DNA of 64,000 bases from NCBI RefSeq assembly GCF_052180215.1, contig NZ_CP197471.1, positions 716,001 to 780,000 on the forward strand. The letters are read 5' to 3'. Within the stretch, counting starts at the first letter, position 1. Each line of letters begins with the position of its first letter. This document shows positions 1-8,293 of this stretch, piece after piece. A program made the position numbers and the translations under genes. The notes beneath the pieces were generated by a model. It made no database searches. It worked only from the letters and a program-made list of their open reading frames with translations, and was not told where the DNA came from. The stretch is from Pseudoneobacillus sp052180215. GTDB taxonomy: Bacteria; Bacillota; Bacilli; Bacillales; Cytobacillaceae.

Positions 1-92
1 ACACATACTTTAAGAGCTTCCTTAATTCATTAATGACCTACTTATGGTAAAATTAGGTAGTAATATAAAACTCACTAAGGGAGGTTTTTGCA

Positions 93-614
93 GTGAATTT
101 TAAAATCGAAGAAGCGATTGAAATTCTTGAACGCACGCCGAAAACGTTACATAGTTTACTTTCAGGCTTGTCGGACACATGGATTTATGCCAATGAAGGG
201 GAGTCCACTTGGAGCCCTTTTGATGTAGTCGGACATCTCATTGAATCTGAAAAGTATAATATTGTTCCTCGGATAGAATTGATTTTATCTAAAGGTGAAG
301 CTGTAACCTTCCAACCCTTCGACCGTTTTAGCCAAATTGCTTTAAATAAAGAAAAGACAATAGACCAACTACTTCAGGAGTTTTCAGAGCTCCGTGAAAA
401 AAACATAGAAAAACTTAAAATGCTCATCCGGCATGATACGGATTTAGAACAAACAGGAGTTCATCCCGATTTTGGAGCCGTCAAACTAGGAAATCTGTTA
501 GCTACGTGGCCCGCCCATGATCTCAGTCATATCGCCCAAATCACAAGAGTGATGGCCGGTCGTTATAAAGAGGATGTTGGGCCGTGGAAAGCCAATCTTC
601 GTGTGATGAAATAA
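93..614 (+). CDS. DinB family protein
   Basis: A 173-residue protein of the DinB/YfiT-like four-helix-bundle superfamily, usually metal-dependent enzymes of thiol or stress metabolism whose individual substrates are mostly unknown. The family's metal-binding histidine triad is visible: His48 in VVGHLIESE, then His142 and His146 in WPAHDLSHIAQ. Length is normal for the family. It starts at GTG, about 7 bases after GGGAGG, with a TAAAAT -10-like element near position 50. The PH-domain gene follows after about 40 bases, so the two may be co-transcribed up to the terminator at 1088. The substrate cannot be inferred. Confidence 0.85.
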   Translation: MNFKIEEAIEILERTPKTLHSLLSGLSDTWIYANEGESTWSPFDVVGHLIESEKYNIVPRIELILSKGEAVTFQPFDRFSQIALNKEKTIDQLLQEFSELREKNIEKLKMLIRHDTDLEQTGVHPDFGAVKLGNLLATWPAHDLSHIAQITRVMAGRYKEDVGPWKANLRVMK

Positions 615-653
615 CCGTTTAGATTAATGTCTTATACCTTGGAGGTGGAATCA

Positions 654-1079
654 TTGAAATTCCCTTCGAAAAAAGACTGGTGGTTAACCATTATTGTTTG
701 GGGAGCCATGCTATTTGCCATCGGAAGCGTTTTTTATGAAATCGAAGAAAATTTATCTAATATCGGGACATTACTGGTTTTATTGCTGTCCTCTATCGTA
801 CTCCCGATTTTTATTATCTGGATTTGGTTAACAACCAATTATGTTTTAGATGATCAAAACTTAGTCATTCGGTATGGTCCATTCAAAAAAACTATTCCAT
901 TACACTCGATTAAGTCTGTAAAGAAAACCATGAACCCATTATCTAGTCCAGCTTTATCATTAAAGAGACTAGAAATCTCTTACGGGCAATATGGTATGGC
1001 CCTTATTTCCCCAAAGGATCGAGAGGAGTTCATGAAGATTCTTGCTGAAAAGTGTCCACGAGCGAATATTAAAATGTAA
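654..1079 (+). CDS. PH-domain membrane protein
   Basis: A small membrane protein of about 141 residues. Two hydrophobic segments at the N-terminus (WWLTIIVWGAMLFAIGSVF and a second around TLLVLLLSSIVLPIFIIWIW) are followed by a bacterial PH-like beta domain with the typical phrases YVLDDQNLVIRYGPFKKTIPLHSIKSV and MALISPKDREEFMKIL. I chose the TTG at 654 because GGAGGT lies 7 bases upstream; the in-frame ATG at 627 has no ribosome-binding site. The family has no clear biochemical role; the domain probably faces the cytoplasm. It ends at a strong terminator. Confidence 0.8.
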   Translation: MKFPSKKDWWLTIIVWGAMLFAIGSVFYEIEENLSNIGTLLVLLLSSIVLPIFIIWIWLTTNYVLDDQNLVIRYGPFKKTIPLHSIKSVKKTMNPLSSPALSLKRLEISYGQYGMALISPKDREEFMKILAEKCPRANIKM

Positions 1080-1087
1080 CATAAAAT

Positions 1088-1118
1088 AAACACCCAAATG
1101 GCTTTGGGTGTTTTCTTT
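1088..1118. terminator. Bidirectional terminator
   Basis: The stem CACCCAAA/TTTGGGTG with a short loop has T-rich tracts on both sides. It serves the PH-domain gene on the plus strand and the converging RMD1/YagE gene on the minus strand. Confidence 0.85.
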
Positions 1119-1129
1119 TGGGTCATAGC

Positions 1130-1966
1130 TCACGGAATCCAACCGATAATCTGAAAGACAGTTAAAAGAATCTCGATTAAAATAAGAATCACGACAATCC
1201 ATTCGACGAATAAACCCCGAATCGAATGGCTGATGGTCGAAAACCCATCCATGATGTTATACAGAATATCCGTTTTACTTTTTAAAATTTTATATCTGTC
1301 ATTCAACTCGAAAAACTCCGTCATCTTATCATAAAATTCACTCGCATCACTGCTGGTCCAAGTTATGTCTGGTTTATCTAAAATCATGATATAGGCGAGG
1401 GTGTTATACTCATGACGAACAATTTTTGCCGTTGTCCGTGCAAGTTCCTTATTTCCAATTCTTAGTTTCCCCTTTTCAAGACGATCAATCATCGTTTCAA
1501 GCTTATCATGAATTTTTCCTAATTGTTCTTCCGTTCTTTCCAATGCCACTGATTTGGCTAATACGGTGGAAATCAGCTCAGGATAGAACGTTTCAAATTG
1601 AGGCACATTGACATATTCATCCGTCAGCTCGAGTTCATCCGTCTCACTAATATGCAAGCTGTAATCGTCGGTATACCTATCTAGACTTTTTAAATCAATT
1701 TCCGGTTCAAAGGATTGAATGAAGCCTAAAAACCGATTGATTTCACCGGCATGTGTGTGATTAATAAAAACCACACTCCCAAAGGAAAAGACGAGGACAT
1801 TCTGCGATTCATTGACATGACTATTCAGGATGGATTTCAGCATATCTCCTCTTAAAAATAAGGGTTGTTCCCAAGTGAATTTCTTTGGAATCCCACAGTG
1901 AACGGCGATTTTGTTTAAATCAATTTCGTTCGTGACAGCATAAGCCTTAAAGGTAATTTCCCTCAT
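1130..1966 (-). CDS. RMD1/YagE (DUF155) family membrane protein
   Basis: About 278 residues, ending in one hydrophobic helix (FVEWIVVILILIEILLTVFQIIGWI). The family pattern is clear: an N-terminal domain with VLVFSFGSVVFINH, a helical middle (LGKIHDKLETMIDRLEKGKLRIGNKELARTT) and a C-terminal transmembrane anchor. In yeast the related RMD1 proteins are mitochondrial and needed for meiotic division; the bacterial role is unknown. I use the ATG at 1966, spaced from AAAGAG; a GTG three codons earlier is also possible. It is monocistronic and convergent with the preceding pair. Confidence 0.85.
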   Translation of the reverse strand: MREITFKAYAVTNEIDLNKIAVHCGIPKKFTWEQPLFLRGDMLKSILNSHVNESQNVLVFSFGSVVFINHTHAGEINRFLGFIQSFEPEIDLKSLDRYTDDYSLHISETDELELTDEYVNVPQFETFYPELISTVLAKSVALERTEEQLGKIHDKLETMIDRLEKGKLRIGNKELARTTAKIVRHEYNTLAYIMILDKPDITWTSSDASEFYDKMTEFFELNDRYKILKSKTDILYNIMDGFSTISHSIRGLFVEWIVVILILIEILLTVFQIIGWIP

Positions 1967-2110
1967 GTTCTCCACTCTTTCCAGCGAAATTGGCCATATT
2001 TTTACTATGTCATTCTATCCCAAAAACGGTGTTAACAACCCCAATACTTACTAAAGAATATGTTTTTGATTTTCAACCTAATACTTATTTATGGGTTGTG
2101 GAGATAATTG

Positions 2111-2143
2111 GAAAAAAATAAGCCTGCTCACATAAGAGCAGAC
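2111..2143 (-). terminator. Minus-strand terminator without an intact gene
   Basis: Read on the minus strand, GTCTGCTC and GAGCAGGC pair across a 6-base loop and are followed by TTATTTTTTT. No intact minus-strand gene precedes it: the sequence upstream (2145-2300) reads only as a hydrophobic C-terminal tail. See the finding on a possible decayed gene. Confidence 0.65.
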
Positions 2144-2308
2144 CTACTGTTTTATAGATTCGTTGATTTGTTTGGACGGATGTTTTTAGAATTGGATGCC
2201 CCATTTAAAAGTAGATTTGCTACAATTAAACCTAATACGATGGCAATGACTAAAACACTAGGAGATCTAAGGGGAATTTCAAGAAACAGAAGAAAAGGTG
2301 TGTGCAAA

Positions 2309-3496
2309 TTGAATTTAGAATCATTTTTTTCTGAAAAAATTAGCTCAGCTCTAAAGAATGACCCGCCTGGAGCATGGATGCCGAATCTTCCAGCTGGGTG
2401 TATTCGCTTAAGTTCAGGCCATCCTGACCCAGAAGTGGTTCCAGCAACTGAGTTGAAAAAGGCGGTGGCAACTTTAATTGAGGAAGAAAAGGATTTGCCG
2501 CTACATTATACCGGAAGTCCACGGATAGAAGGGTTAAAGAAATTGATTTTAAAAAGATTGTCAGAACGAGGAATGATGATTAACGAAACGGAACTTATCA
2601 TTACCTCAGGAGCCTGTCAGGCAATCGACCTAATTGCCCGCATCTTTCTAGATAGCGACGCGGTCGTGGCTGTCGAGTCTCCCACGTATATGGAAGCCCT
2701 AGAAGTTTTTCAAAACTATACCAAGCAGATTATCAGTGTGCCTGTAGATGAGAGGGGATTGCTGACGGAACAATTAGAAGCATTGCTGGTGGAACGAAAG
2801 CGTGATGGACTTGCTATACCCCGATTTTTATACACCATCCCAACCTTTCAAAATCCAACCGGCACGACAATGACAAAAGAGCGCCGCAAGCATTTGTTGC
2901 AGCTGGCCGCAGAATTTGATTTCCTCATCGTTGAGGATGATGCTTACGGGGAATTGTCATTTTCAGAGCCATCAGTGCCACTAAAAGCAATGGATTCAAG
3001 CGGCCGAGTTCTGCACGTCGGATCACTCTCCAAGGTGGTCGCCCCAGGAATGCGCATCGGCTGGGTAGCAGGGGCAAGTGAGTTTATTCATGCACTATCT
3101 TGGTTCAAAAAGGACTTAGATCATCCATTCGCACAATCTAGTATGGCTGCCTATTTGGAAAATCTAGACTTCGAAAAGCAGCTGGATAGTTTAAGAGATA
3201 TATATCGGAGAAAATGTACTGCGATGGTCCGTTCATTAGCGGAATTTCTTCCTGATTCCGTTACCTGGTATGTGCCTGACGGGGGCTACTTCGTTTGGGT
3301 AAAAATCCCCGGGGTGGATACGTCGGAACTCTTAACACAAGCTCTTGAACAAGGTGTTTCCTTTATCCCAGGAAAGTATTTTTTCCTGGAACCTGAGGAC
3401 GGTGCGGAGTATCTGCGGTTATCGTTTAGTTATGCGAATGAAGAGCAGATTGAAAAAGGGATTCGGAGATTGGGACAGCTAGTTTCCGTAAATTGA
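2309..3496 (+). CDS. PLP-dependent aminotransferase, class I/II
   Basis: A fold-type I aminotransferase of about 395 residues, like the catalytic half of MocR/ARO8-type enzymes but without a GntR DNA-binding domain. Visible features are the NPTG substrate motif (TFQNPTGTTMTKERR), EDDAYGEL with the pyridine-N aspartate, and the Schiff-base lysine in HVGSLSKVVAPGMRIGWV. The frame stays open back to 2108, but that extension would add 67 residues unlike the family. The TTG at 2309 has AGGTG 8 bases upstream and gives the normal length. The amino acid substrate is not evident. A terminator follows at 3536. Confidence 0.85.
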   Translation: MNLESFFSEKISSALKNDPPGAWMPNLPAGCIRLSSGHPDPEVVPATELKKAVATLIEEEKDLPLHYTGSPRIEGLKKLILKRLSERGMMINETELIITSGACQAIDLIARIFLDSDAVVAVESPTYMEALEVFQNYTKQIISVPVDERGLLTEQLEALLVERKRDGLAIPRFLYTIPTFQNPTGTTMTKERRKHLLQLAAEFDFLIVEDDAYGELSFSEPSVPLKAMDSSGRVLHVGSLSKVVAPGMRIGWVAGASEFIHALSWFKKDLDHPFAQSSMAAYLENLDFEKQLDSLRDIYRRKCTAMVRSLAEFLPDSVTWYVPDGGYFVWVKIPGVDTSELLTQALEQGVSFIPGKYFFLEPEDGAEYLRLSFSYANEEQIEKGIRRLGQLVSVN

Positions 3497-3535
3497 TGGT
3501 TTCTAATCTTGAAGCTTCTTTTAGATACGTACTAC

Positions 3536-3582
3536 TTTAAAAGTATCAGGTTCTCTTATCAGAGACCCTGACACTTTTTTTA
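3536..3582. terminator. Bidirectional terminator
   Basis: An imperfect long stem (AAGTATCAGG-TTCTCT with AGAGACCCTGACACTT) around a TATC loop is followed by a T-run on the plus strand and ACTTTTA on the minus strand. It separates the converging aminotransferase and WYL-like genes. Confidence 0.8.
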
Positions 3583-3800
3583 AAAGCACCTTTATTTCTA
3601 TCCTGAATAGGGGAAACAGACAAAATATTTGAGAGGCAGAATATACGATAACCTTTTCTTAAGAAGCAATAAGCCTTGACTCTGTCTTCTTTTAAATCAA
3701 CAACTCTAATCTTTCTTTGAGAAATAGCCCCATTTTTTGAAAGATAAATCATTTCAACTGGCAACTGCCTTTCTGATGCTCTTAACAAGATTCCGCGCAT
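3546..3800 (-). CDS. Small WYL-like protein
   Basis: An 84-residue protein that looks like an isolated WYL-type beta domain: LPVEMIYLSKNGAISQRKIRVVDLKEDRVKAYCFLRKGYRIFCLSNILSV. WYL domains normally sit in transcription regulators and bind ligands or nucleic acid; here there is no DNA-binding part. Stand-alone copies of this size are common in Bacillaceae. The start is well supported by GGAGG 7 bases upstream. The last codons run into the terminator stem. The role is unknown. Confidence 0.65.
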   Translation of the reverse strand: MRGILLRASERQLPVEMIYLSKNGAISQRKIRVVDLKEDRVKAYCFLRKGYRIFCLSNILSVSPIQDRNKGAFKKSVRVSDKRT

Positions 3801-3903
3801 ATCTCTCCCTCCTTTACTATATATTATAGAACGTTTGTTCTAGAAATATACATGTAAGTTTTGCCTTGGGGAAGGGGGGATACTGGATAAAGCGGGATAA
3901 AAA

Positions 3904-4186
3904 GTGTACATTAGAAGAGTCATGATGGACAAAACGGTATAGGAGAAATACGAAAGTGTCCATCATAAGAATCATGATGGACAAAACGGTATAGGAGAAA
4001 TACGAAAGTGTCCATCATGAGAGTCATGATGGACAAAACGGTATGGGAGAAATACGAAAGTGTCCATCATAAGAGTCATGATGGACAAAACGGTATGGGA
4101 GAAATACGAAAGTGTCCATCATAAGAGTCATGATGGACAAATTGGTATGGGAGAAATACGAAAGTGTCCATCATAAGAGTCATGAT
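3904..4186. repeat. 52-bp hairpin minisatellite, left part
   Basis: Five tandem units with a period of exactly 52 bp (CATG marker at 3921, 3973, 4025, 4077, 4129, then 4181) end at the insertion sequence. Each unit holds a perfect inverted repeat TGTCCATCAT / ATGATGGACA around a 7-base loop (AAGAGTC), joined by a conserved linker containing ACGGTATAGGAGAAATACG. The whole stretch from the WYL gene to istA has no gene. A related array is at 45600-46140. Confidence 0.95.
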
Positions 4187-4277
4187 TAGAAATGCTAATT
4201 TAAATATGTACATTCTTGCTTGAATAAAAATGTACAAAATCGATTGCTCATTTCATACTAATCTTGGGGGGATTAGT

Positions 4278-5561
4278 ATGTATATAACGCTAAATGTTGA
4301 AACTAATTTTGAGATTAAGAGTCTTTCAGACTTGCCAAAATTTAAACAACTAATGGAGCATTTAAAAATGAAAATTAATAAAAGTAAATTAGCAGAAGAA
4401 TTAGGTGTGGATCGAAGAACGATTGATAAGTATCTGGGGGGATTTGTCCCGAAACGCAAACGAGAAAAGCCTTCTAAAATTGATGAATACTATGAAGTTA
4501 TTGCAGCCCTTCTTAGCGAAGATTCAAAGCAGGTTTTTTATTATCGGCGAGTGCTTTGGCAATATCTTAAGGATAACCACGGTTTAAATTGTTCTGATTC
4601 TGCATTCCGTGCCTATATTGCACGAACACCAGAATTTAAAGCCTATTTTGAGGATGAGAAGCGTATTTCTTCCCCTACGGGGACGGTTCGTTTTGAAACA
4701 CCTCCAGGCAAACAAGCTCAACTAGATTGGAAGGAAAGTATTCAGTTTGAAACAAAAGATGGGGAAAAAGTAGAAGTCAATGTTGCGGTGTTACTTCTAT
4801 CGTATTCTAGATTCCGTGCTTTCTATTTAAGTATCTCTAAGTCTCAAAGTGTACTGCTCTCTTTTTTAACGGAGGCATTTGAAGCATTTGGAGGCGTACC
4901 CACTGAAATTGTAACGGATAATATGAAAACCGTAATGGACGAGGCAAGAACAGAATTTTCTGGCGGGAAAGTAAATTCAAAGTTTGAGCAGTTTGCGAAG
5001 GATTTTGGTTTTAAAGTAAAACCTTGTATTGCAGGCCGCCCAAGGACCAAAGGAAAAGTAGAATCAACGATGAAGTTATTAGATGAAATTCATGCTTACC
5101 AAGGGCAATTAACTTTAGAAGAGCTACATCAGTTTATACAAGATTTATGTAATCGAATTAATCACGAGTTGCATCAAGGAACAGGTAAAATACCGGTTTT
5201 TGAATTTAAAAAAGAAAGGAATCACTTACTCCAGCTACCAACTGAAAAAGTAAGAGATTCCTATCGCATCAAACATACACAAGTAAAAGTCAATGCGTCT
5301 AACATGATTTCCTACAAATCCAATCAATATTCGGTACCAGCCGAATACCGAGGAAAAAAAGTAGGCTTACAAGTGTACGATGAACAACTATGGATTTATT
5401 ATAACACGAAACTCATCGCTCAACACTCAATCAGTAACGCAAAACTCAATTATCAGGAAGAACATTATAGAGAAAGTCTACTTGTTTCAGCCCCGTATTA
5501 TCCTGAGATTGATGAATTAGCCAAACAAAATCTAGCAGCGATTGGAAAGGTGTATAAATAA
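4278..5561 (+). CDS. istA: IS21-family transposase IstA
   Basis: About 427 residues. An N-terminal helix-turn-helix (KINKSKLAEELGVDRRTIDKYL) is followed by an RNase H-fold DDE core. Candidate catalytic acidic residues are Asp in QAQLDWKES, Asp in TEIVTDNMKTV and Glu in KGKVESTMK; a C-terminal beta domain follows (YSVPAEYRGKKVGLQVYD). IstA cuts and joins the element ends, helped by the IstB ATPase. The ATG at 4278 has a GGGGGG ribosome-binding site; an upstream ATG at 4230 lies inside the terminal repeat region. The stop overlaps the istB start by one base (TAATG), indicating translational coupling. Confidence 0.95.
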   Translation: MYITLNVETNFEIKSLSDLPKFKQLMEHLKMKINKSKLAEELGVDRRTIDKYLGGFVPKRKREKPSKIDEYYEVIAALLSEDSKQVFYYRRVLWQYLKDNHGLNCSDSAFRAYIARTPEFKAYFEDEKRISSPTGTVRFETPPGKQAQLDWKESIQFETKDGEKVEVNVAVLLLSYSRFRAFYLSISKSQSVLLSFLTEAFEAFGGVPTEIVTDNMKTVMDEARTEFSGGKVNSKFEQFAKDFGFKVKPCIAGRPRTKGKVESTMKLLDEIHAYQGQLTLEELHQFIQDLCNRINHELHQGTGKIPVFEFKKERNHLLQLPTEKVRDSYRIKHTQVKVNASNMISYKSNQYSVPAEYRGKKVGLQVYDEQLWIYYNTKLIAQHSISNAKLNYQEEHYRESLLVSAPYYPEIDELAKQNLAAIGKVYK

Positions 5562-6319
5562 TGAATCCCGGTACAAATTATCAACATTTACTAAATAATT
5601 TAGAGTATTTAAAACTCAAACAAATGATGGTGCATCTAAATCAAGTTATAGATTTCAGCGTACAAAACCAATTATCATTTGTGGACACCCTTATTAAATT
5701 AACAAATTACGAAATTGATGTGCGTGAACAAAATATGATTCATTCTATGGTGAAGGTTGGAGCTTTTCCACATTTAAAAGAAGTGAAGGATTTTGACTTT
5801 GATTTTCAACCGTCCATCAATCAACAGCAAATTTTCGATTTTTTAACGTTACGATTTATTGAGAAAAATGAAAATATCGTCTTTTTAGGACCGAGTGGTG
5901 TTGGTAAAACCCACTTGGCCACATCAATTGGGATTCACGCAGCTAAGAAGAGAACAAGTACGTATTTTATCAAGTGCCATGATTTGATACAGAATCTGAA
6001 AAGAGCGAGGTTGGAAAATCACTTAGAAAATCGATTGAAACACTATGCAAAATATAAGCTTTTGATTATTGACGAAATTGGATATTTACCGATTGATCAA
6101 GAGGATGCGAAAATGTTTTTTCAACTTATTGATATGCGTTATGAAAAGCGCAGTACGATATTTACAACGAATATAAACTTTAAAGCATGGGATGAAGTCT
6201 TCCAGGAGCCAAAGCTAGCTAATGCGATATTAGATCGAATTTTACACCATGCGACTGTGGTGACAATGGTAGGCAATTCATATCGTTTAAAAGATCATTT
6301 AGCTAAAGAAAACGAGTAA
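5561..6319 (+). CDS. istB: IS21-family helper ATPase IstB
   Basis: 252 residues, DnaA/DnaC-like AAA+ ATPase of IS21 elements. Walker A is GPSGVGKTH, Walker B is LLIIDEIGYL, and the sensor region TIFTTNINFKAWDEVF is typical. The protein loads on target DNA and activates IstA. Full length with no frameshift. It is coupled to istA by a TAATG overlap and ends about 50 bp before the right end of the element. Confidence 0.95.
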   Translation: MNPGTNYQHLLNNLEYLKLKQMMVHLNQVIDFSVQNQLSFVDTLIKLTNYEIDVREQNMIHSMVKVGAFPHLKEVKDFDFDFQPSINQQQIFDFLTLRFIEKNENIVFLGPSGVGKTHLATSIGIHAAKKRTSTYFIKCHDLIQNLKRARLENHLENRLKHYAKYKLLIIDEIGYLPIDQEDAKMFFQLIDMRYEKRSTIFTTNINFKAWDEVFQEPKLANAILDRILHHATVVTMVGNSYRLKDHLAKENE

Positions 6320-6372
6320 TTTTGTACATCCTTATACAAGCGAAATTGTACATATTTGTGTTGACATTTATA

Positions 6373-6496
6373 TCATGATGGACAAAACGGTATAGGAGAA
6401 ATACGAAAATGTCCATCATAAGAATCATGATGGACAAAATGGTATAGAAAAATATAAAAAGTGTCCATCATAAGAGTCATGATGGACAAAACGGAT
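6373..6496. repeat. 52-bp hairpin minisatellite, right part
   Basis: The array continues after the insertion sequence with CATG markers at 6374, 6426 and 6478, again exactly 52 bp apart. Removing the element and one target copy restores an in-phase array of eight marker positions. Read on the minus strand, the last hairpin is followed by CTTTTTATATTTTT, so it probably also terminates the NERD gene. Confidence 0.92.
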
Positions 6497-6510
6497 GGAA
6501 TTTAAAACAG

Positions 6511-7434
6511 TTACTCACGATCTTTTCTAATTTCAAAATAACTCCATTGACGAACACCTGAACTTGTAAAATTCTTATGAAGTATCCTCCTAATCCTCTT
6601 CTTCGACTCCACCACCCCACACCACTCATGTACTAAATTGGTGGTAATTTTCCTCTCAGGGAAAAGAAGCCTCAACTCCTCAACAGAACGCATAACCGCT
6701 GCCGATATCAATTCTACTCCACCACAATCGCTACAAACTACATTCCTCCCCTCTACGTACACTGAGAATGAATAACATGTCTTGCAGGTTATTCCTTTTT
6801 TAAGCTGTTGATAGTCGTAGGATGGTAGTTTGGAATTGGCCGATTCTGTTTTATGGAGTGAAACTAATTTTTCAGCTAGCCTTTGATGGGAACTATTTAA
6901 ATGTGATGGCTTCATGTCTAGCTTTTTCAAAAAGCGAGTAATCTGTGTTGGAAAAATAAAAGGAATATTCATAGGGGCTTGATATAAAGTAAACTCGGGG
7001 TTAATAAAGACCACGTAGGCTTCAATCTCTAAGTTAATTCTCAAATGTTGGAGAAGTTGGTGGAACAATGATTTACTTCGTTTTAGCTGATCTAAAGGAT
7101 TGCTAATTTCTTTCCCAGAAACCATTTGAAAGTTATCTGGAGCATAACTATAATCCCCTTCCAAATTTTTTATTTCAAAAAGGAAAATCGTACCTTGATG
7201 AATAATCGTAGTATCAATTTGAAATTCTTTATTATTAAACTCTAGTAAAAGGTCATTCAAAACGTAGCTCTCATTCTGAAGTTTTTCAGTCAAACGATCA
7301 AACTGACATTCACCCTCATAGCCCTTTTCTAGGCTCCAATAATACTTTTCTTCCTCTGGTGTCATATCACCGCGGTAGTGTAGAATCCTTAAAATTCTTA
7401 AGAGTATTGATTCCGTTCGTTCTTTAAAAACCAT
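6511..7434 (-). CDS. NERD domain protein with C-terminal zinc-ribbon-like region
   Basis: 307 residues. The NERD (nuclease-related) domain covers roughly residues 35-160, with a start block GYEGECQFDRL, FQIDTTIIHQGTIFLFEIKN (the Asp...Glu-x-Lys core of the nuclease fold) and ISNPLDQLKRS. The C-terminal part has paired cysteines (CKTC and CSDC) that look like a zinc ribbon, then a basic tail. NERD proteins are thought to act on DNA but are little studied. It starts at ATG 11 bases after AAAGGAG. It is monocistronic, and its 3' end abuts the minisatellite. Confidence 0.85.
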   Translation of the reverse strand: MVFKERTESILLRILRILHYRGDMTPEEEKYYWSLEKGYEGECQFDRLTEKLQNESYVLNDLLLEFNNKEFQIDTTIIHQGTIFLFEIKNLEGDYSYAPDNFQMVSGKEISNPLDQLKRSKSLFHQLLQHLRINLEIEAYVVFINPEFTLYQAPMNIPFIFPTQITRFLKKLDMKPSHLNSSHQRLAEKLVSLHKTESANSKLPSYDYQQLKKGITCKTCYSFSVYVEGRNVVCSDCGGVELISAAVMRSVEELRLLFPERKITTNLVHEWCGVVESKKRIRRILHKNFTSSGVRQWSYFEIRKDRE

Positions 7435-7618
7435 AATCTACTTCACTCCTTTCTAAACTCAATTTTAATAAAAAAACTCAAGGCCGCATAATGTATTATT
7501 TGTGAATACTACCTTCCCTAGGTCTCAAGTCTTATATAAAAATCAAGCTTAAGCTCAATTATATGAAATAACAAAAAAAGGTAAGATGAAATCAAGATAA
7601 CATTAGGAGGAAAAAACA

Positions 7619-7963
7619 ATGAAAAAACTTGGTTTATTAATAGTTGGTGGGGTTGCAGCTATCATCTTACTTCATACAATCGGTCCGATGATTGGACTTC
7701 TAATCGGTTTAGGATTGCTCTATTATATTTTTAAAAAGTTCTTAAAAACAAAATCTACGGGTAAGAAAATTTTCTTGGTCATTATTGGGTTCATTGTTCT
7801 AAATGCTATTTTCCATCACATCCCTGCTATTATGGCAGTTGGGGCCGCATTTGTTTTATACCTTGTTTATAAAGAATGGAATGAAACAAAAGTTGAAACC
7901 CGTAAAGAAGACAATGATTCATTTGTAAATTTTGAAAAGCAATGGAATGAAATCGTGAAATAA
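7619..7963 (+). CDS. Small membrane protein, LiaI-like
   Basis: 114 residues with several hydrophobic stretches (LGLLIVGGVAAIILLHTIGP, MIGLLIGLGLLYYIF, IFLVIIGFIVLNAIF, IMAVGAAFVLYLVY) and a charged C-terminal tail (KVETRKEDNDSFVNFEKQWNEIVK). Similar proteins in Bacillus are often labelled flagellar basal body rod protein without support; they resemble small envelope-stress membrane proteins. It has an excellent ribosome-binding site (AGGAGG) and stands alone. The function is not known. Confidence 0.6.
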   Translation: MKKLGLLIVGGVAAIILLHTIGPMIGLLIGLGLLYYIFKKFLKTKSTGKKIFLVIIGFIVLNAIFHHIPAIMAVGAAFVLYLVYKEWNETKVETRKEDNDSFVNFEKQWNEIVK

Positions 7964-8293
7964 TGGTTCGATTGGCGCAGGGGCATGAATTGTAGAAAAT
8001 CCATTTATAAAATACCAATACGGTAAAAACAAGTCTTTATTGCCAAAGACAGATTAAAGAACCAAAACTGTAAGGAACGATCCTTATGAAATCATTATTA
8101 TGAGTAAGGATAAAAAGAAAATAAATTAATCGTACAACAAGGGCCTCCTCCTAACTGGAGGCTCTTTCTTTACTATCCGGAGAACACTTAAACTAGGAAT
8201 CTCCTCACTTTTTTACATGAAAATGCAACCTTTTACTAGATTAAAACGTTTTATATTATAGGAAGATTTATATAAAAAGGAGCTACACTCATT
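7964..8293 (+). other. Intergenic region with three hairpins
   Basis: No credible gene is visible in these 330 bases. Three possible stems occur in a row: GTCTTT/AAAGAC near 8033-8050, ATCCTTA/TAAGGAT at about 8079-8112, and the terminator at 8141. Such a run could be the 3' UTR of the upstream gene or a small RNA; nothing further supports either reading. The promoter of the LCP gene must lie in 8175-8275. Confidence 0.4.
8141..8172 (+). terminator. Rho-independent terminator
   Basis: GGCCTCC and GGAGGCT(C) pair across an 8-base loop and are followed by TTTCTTT. It probably ends the transcript from 7619. Confidence 0.75.

Larger units (their letters stand above)
4187..6372 (+). mobile_element. 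IS21-family insertion sequence, complete
   Basis: A 2186-bp element carrying istA and istB. Its ends are inverted: 4203-4240 and the complement of 6319-6356 share ATGTACA, then GCTTG, then ATGTACAAAAT, as expected for the multiple terminal repeats of IS21 elements. The outermost bases also pair imperfectly (TAgAAATG.. against TAtAAATG..). The 7-bp direct repeat TCATGAT occurs immediately outside both ends (4180-4186 and 6373-6379), giving exact boundaries. It is inserted in the hairpin of a 52-bp minisatellite. Both genes are intact, so the element may still be active. Confidence 0.93.

Noticed and set aside
2108..2308. N-terminal extension of the aminotransferase from the ATG/TTG at 2108
   Set aside because: It does not resemble the family, overlaps a minus-strand terminator, and a TTG with a proper ribosome-binding site lies at 2309.
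3801..6510. Prophage or genomic island around the IS element
   Set aside because: Only the two transposition genes are present, with exact target duplication; no phage, integrase or att-like sequences were seen.
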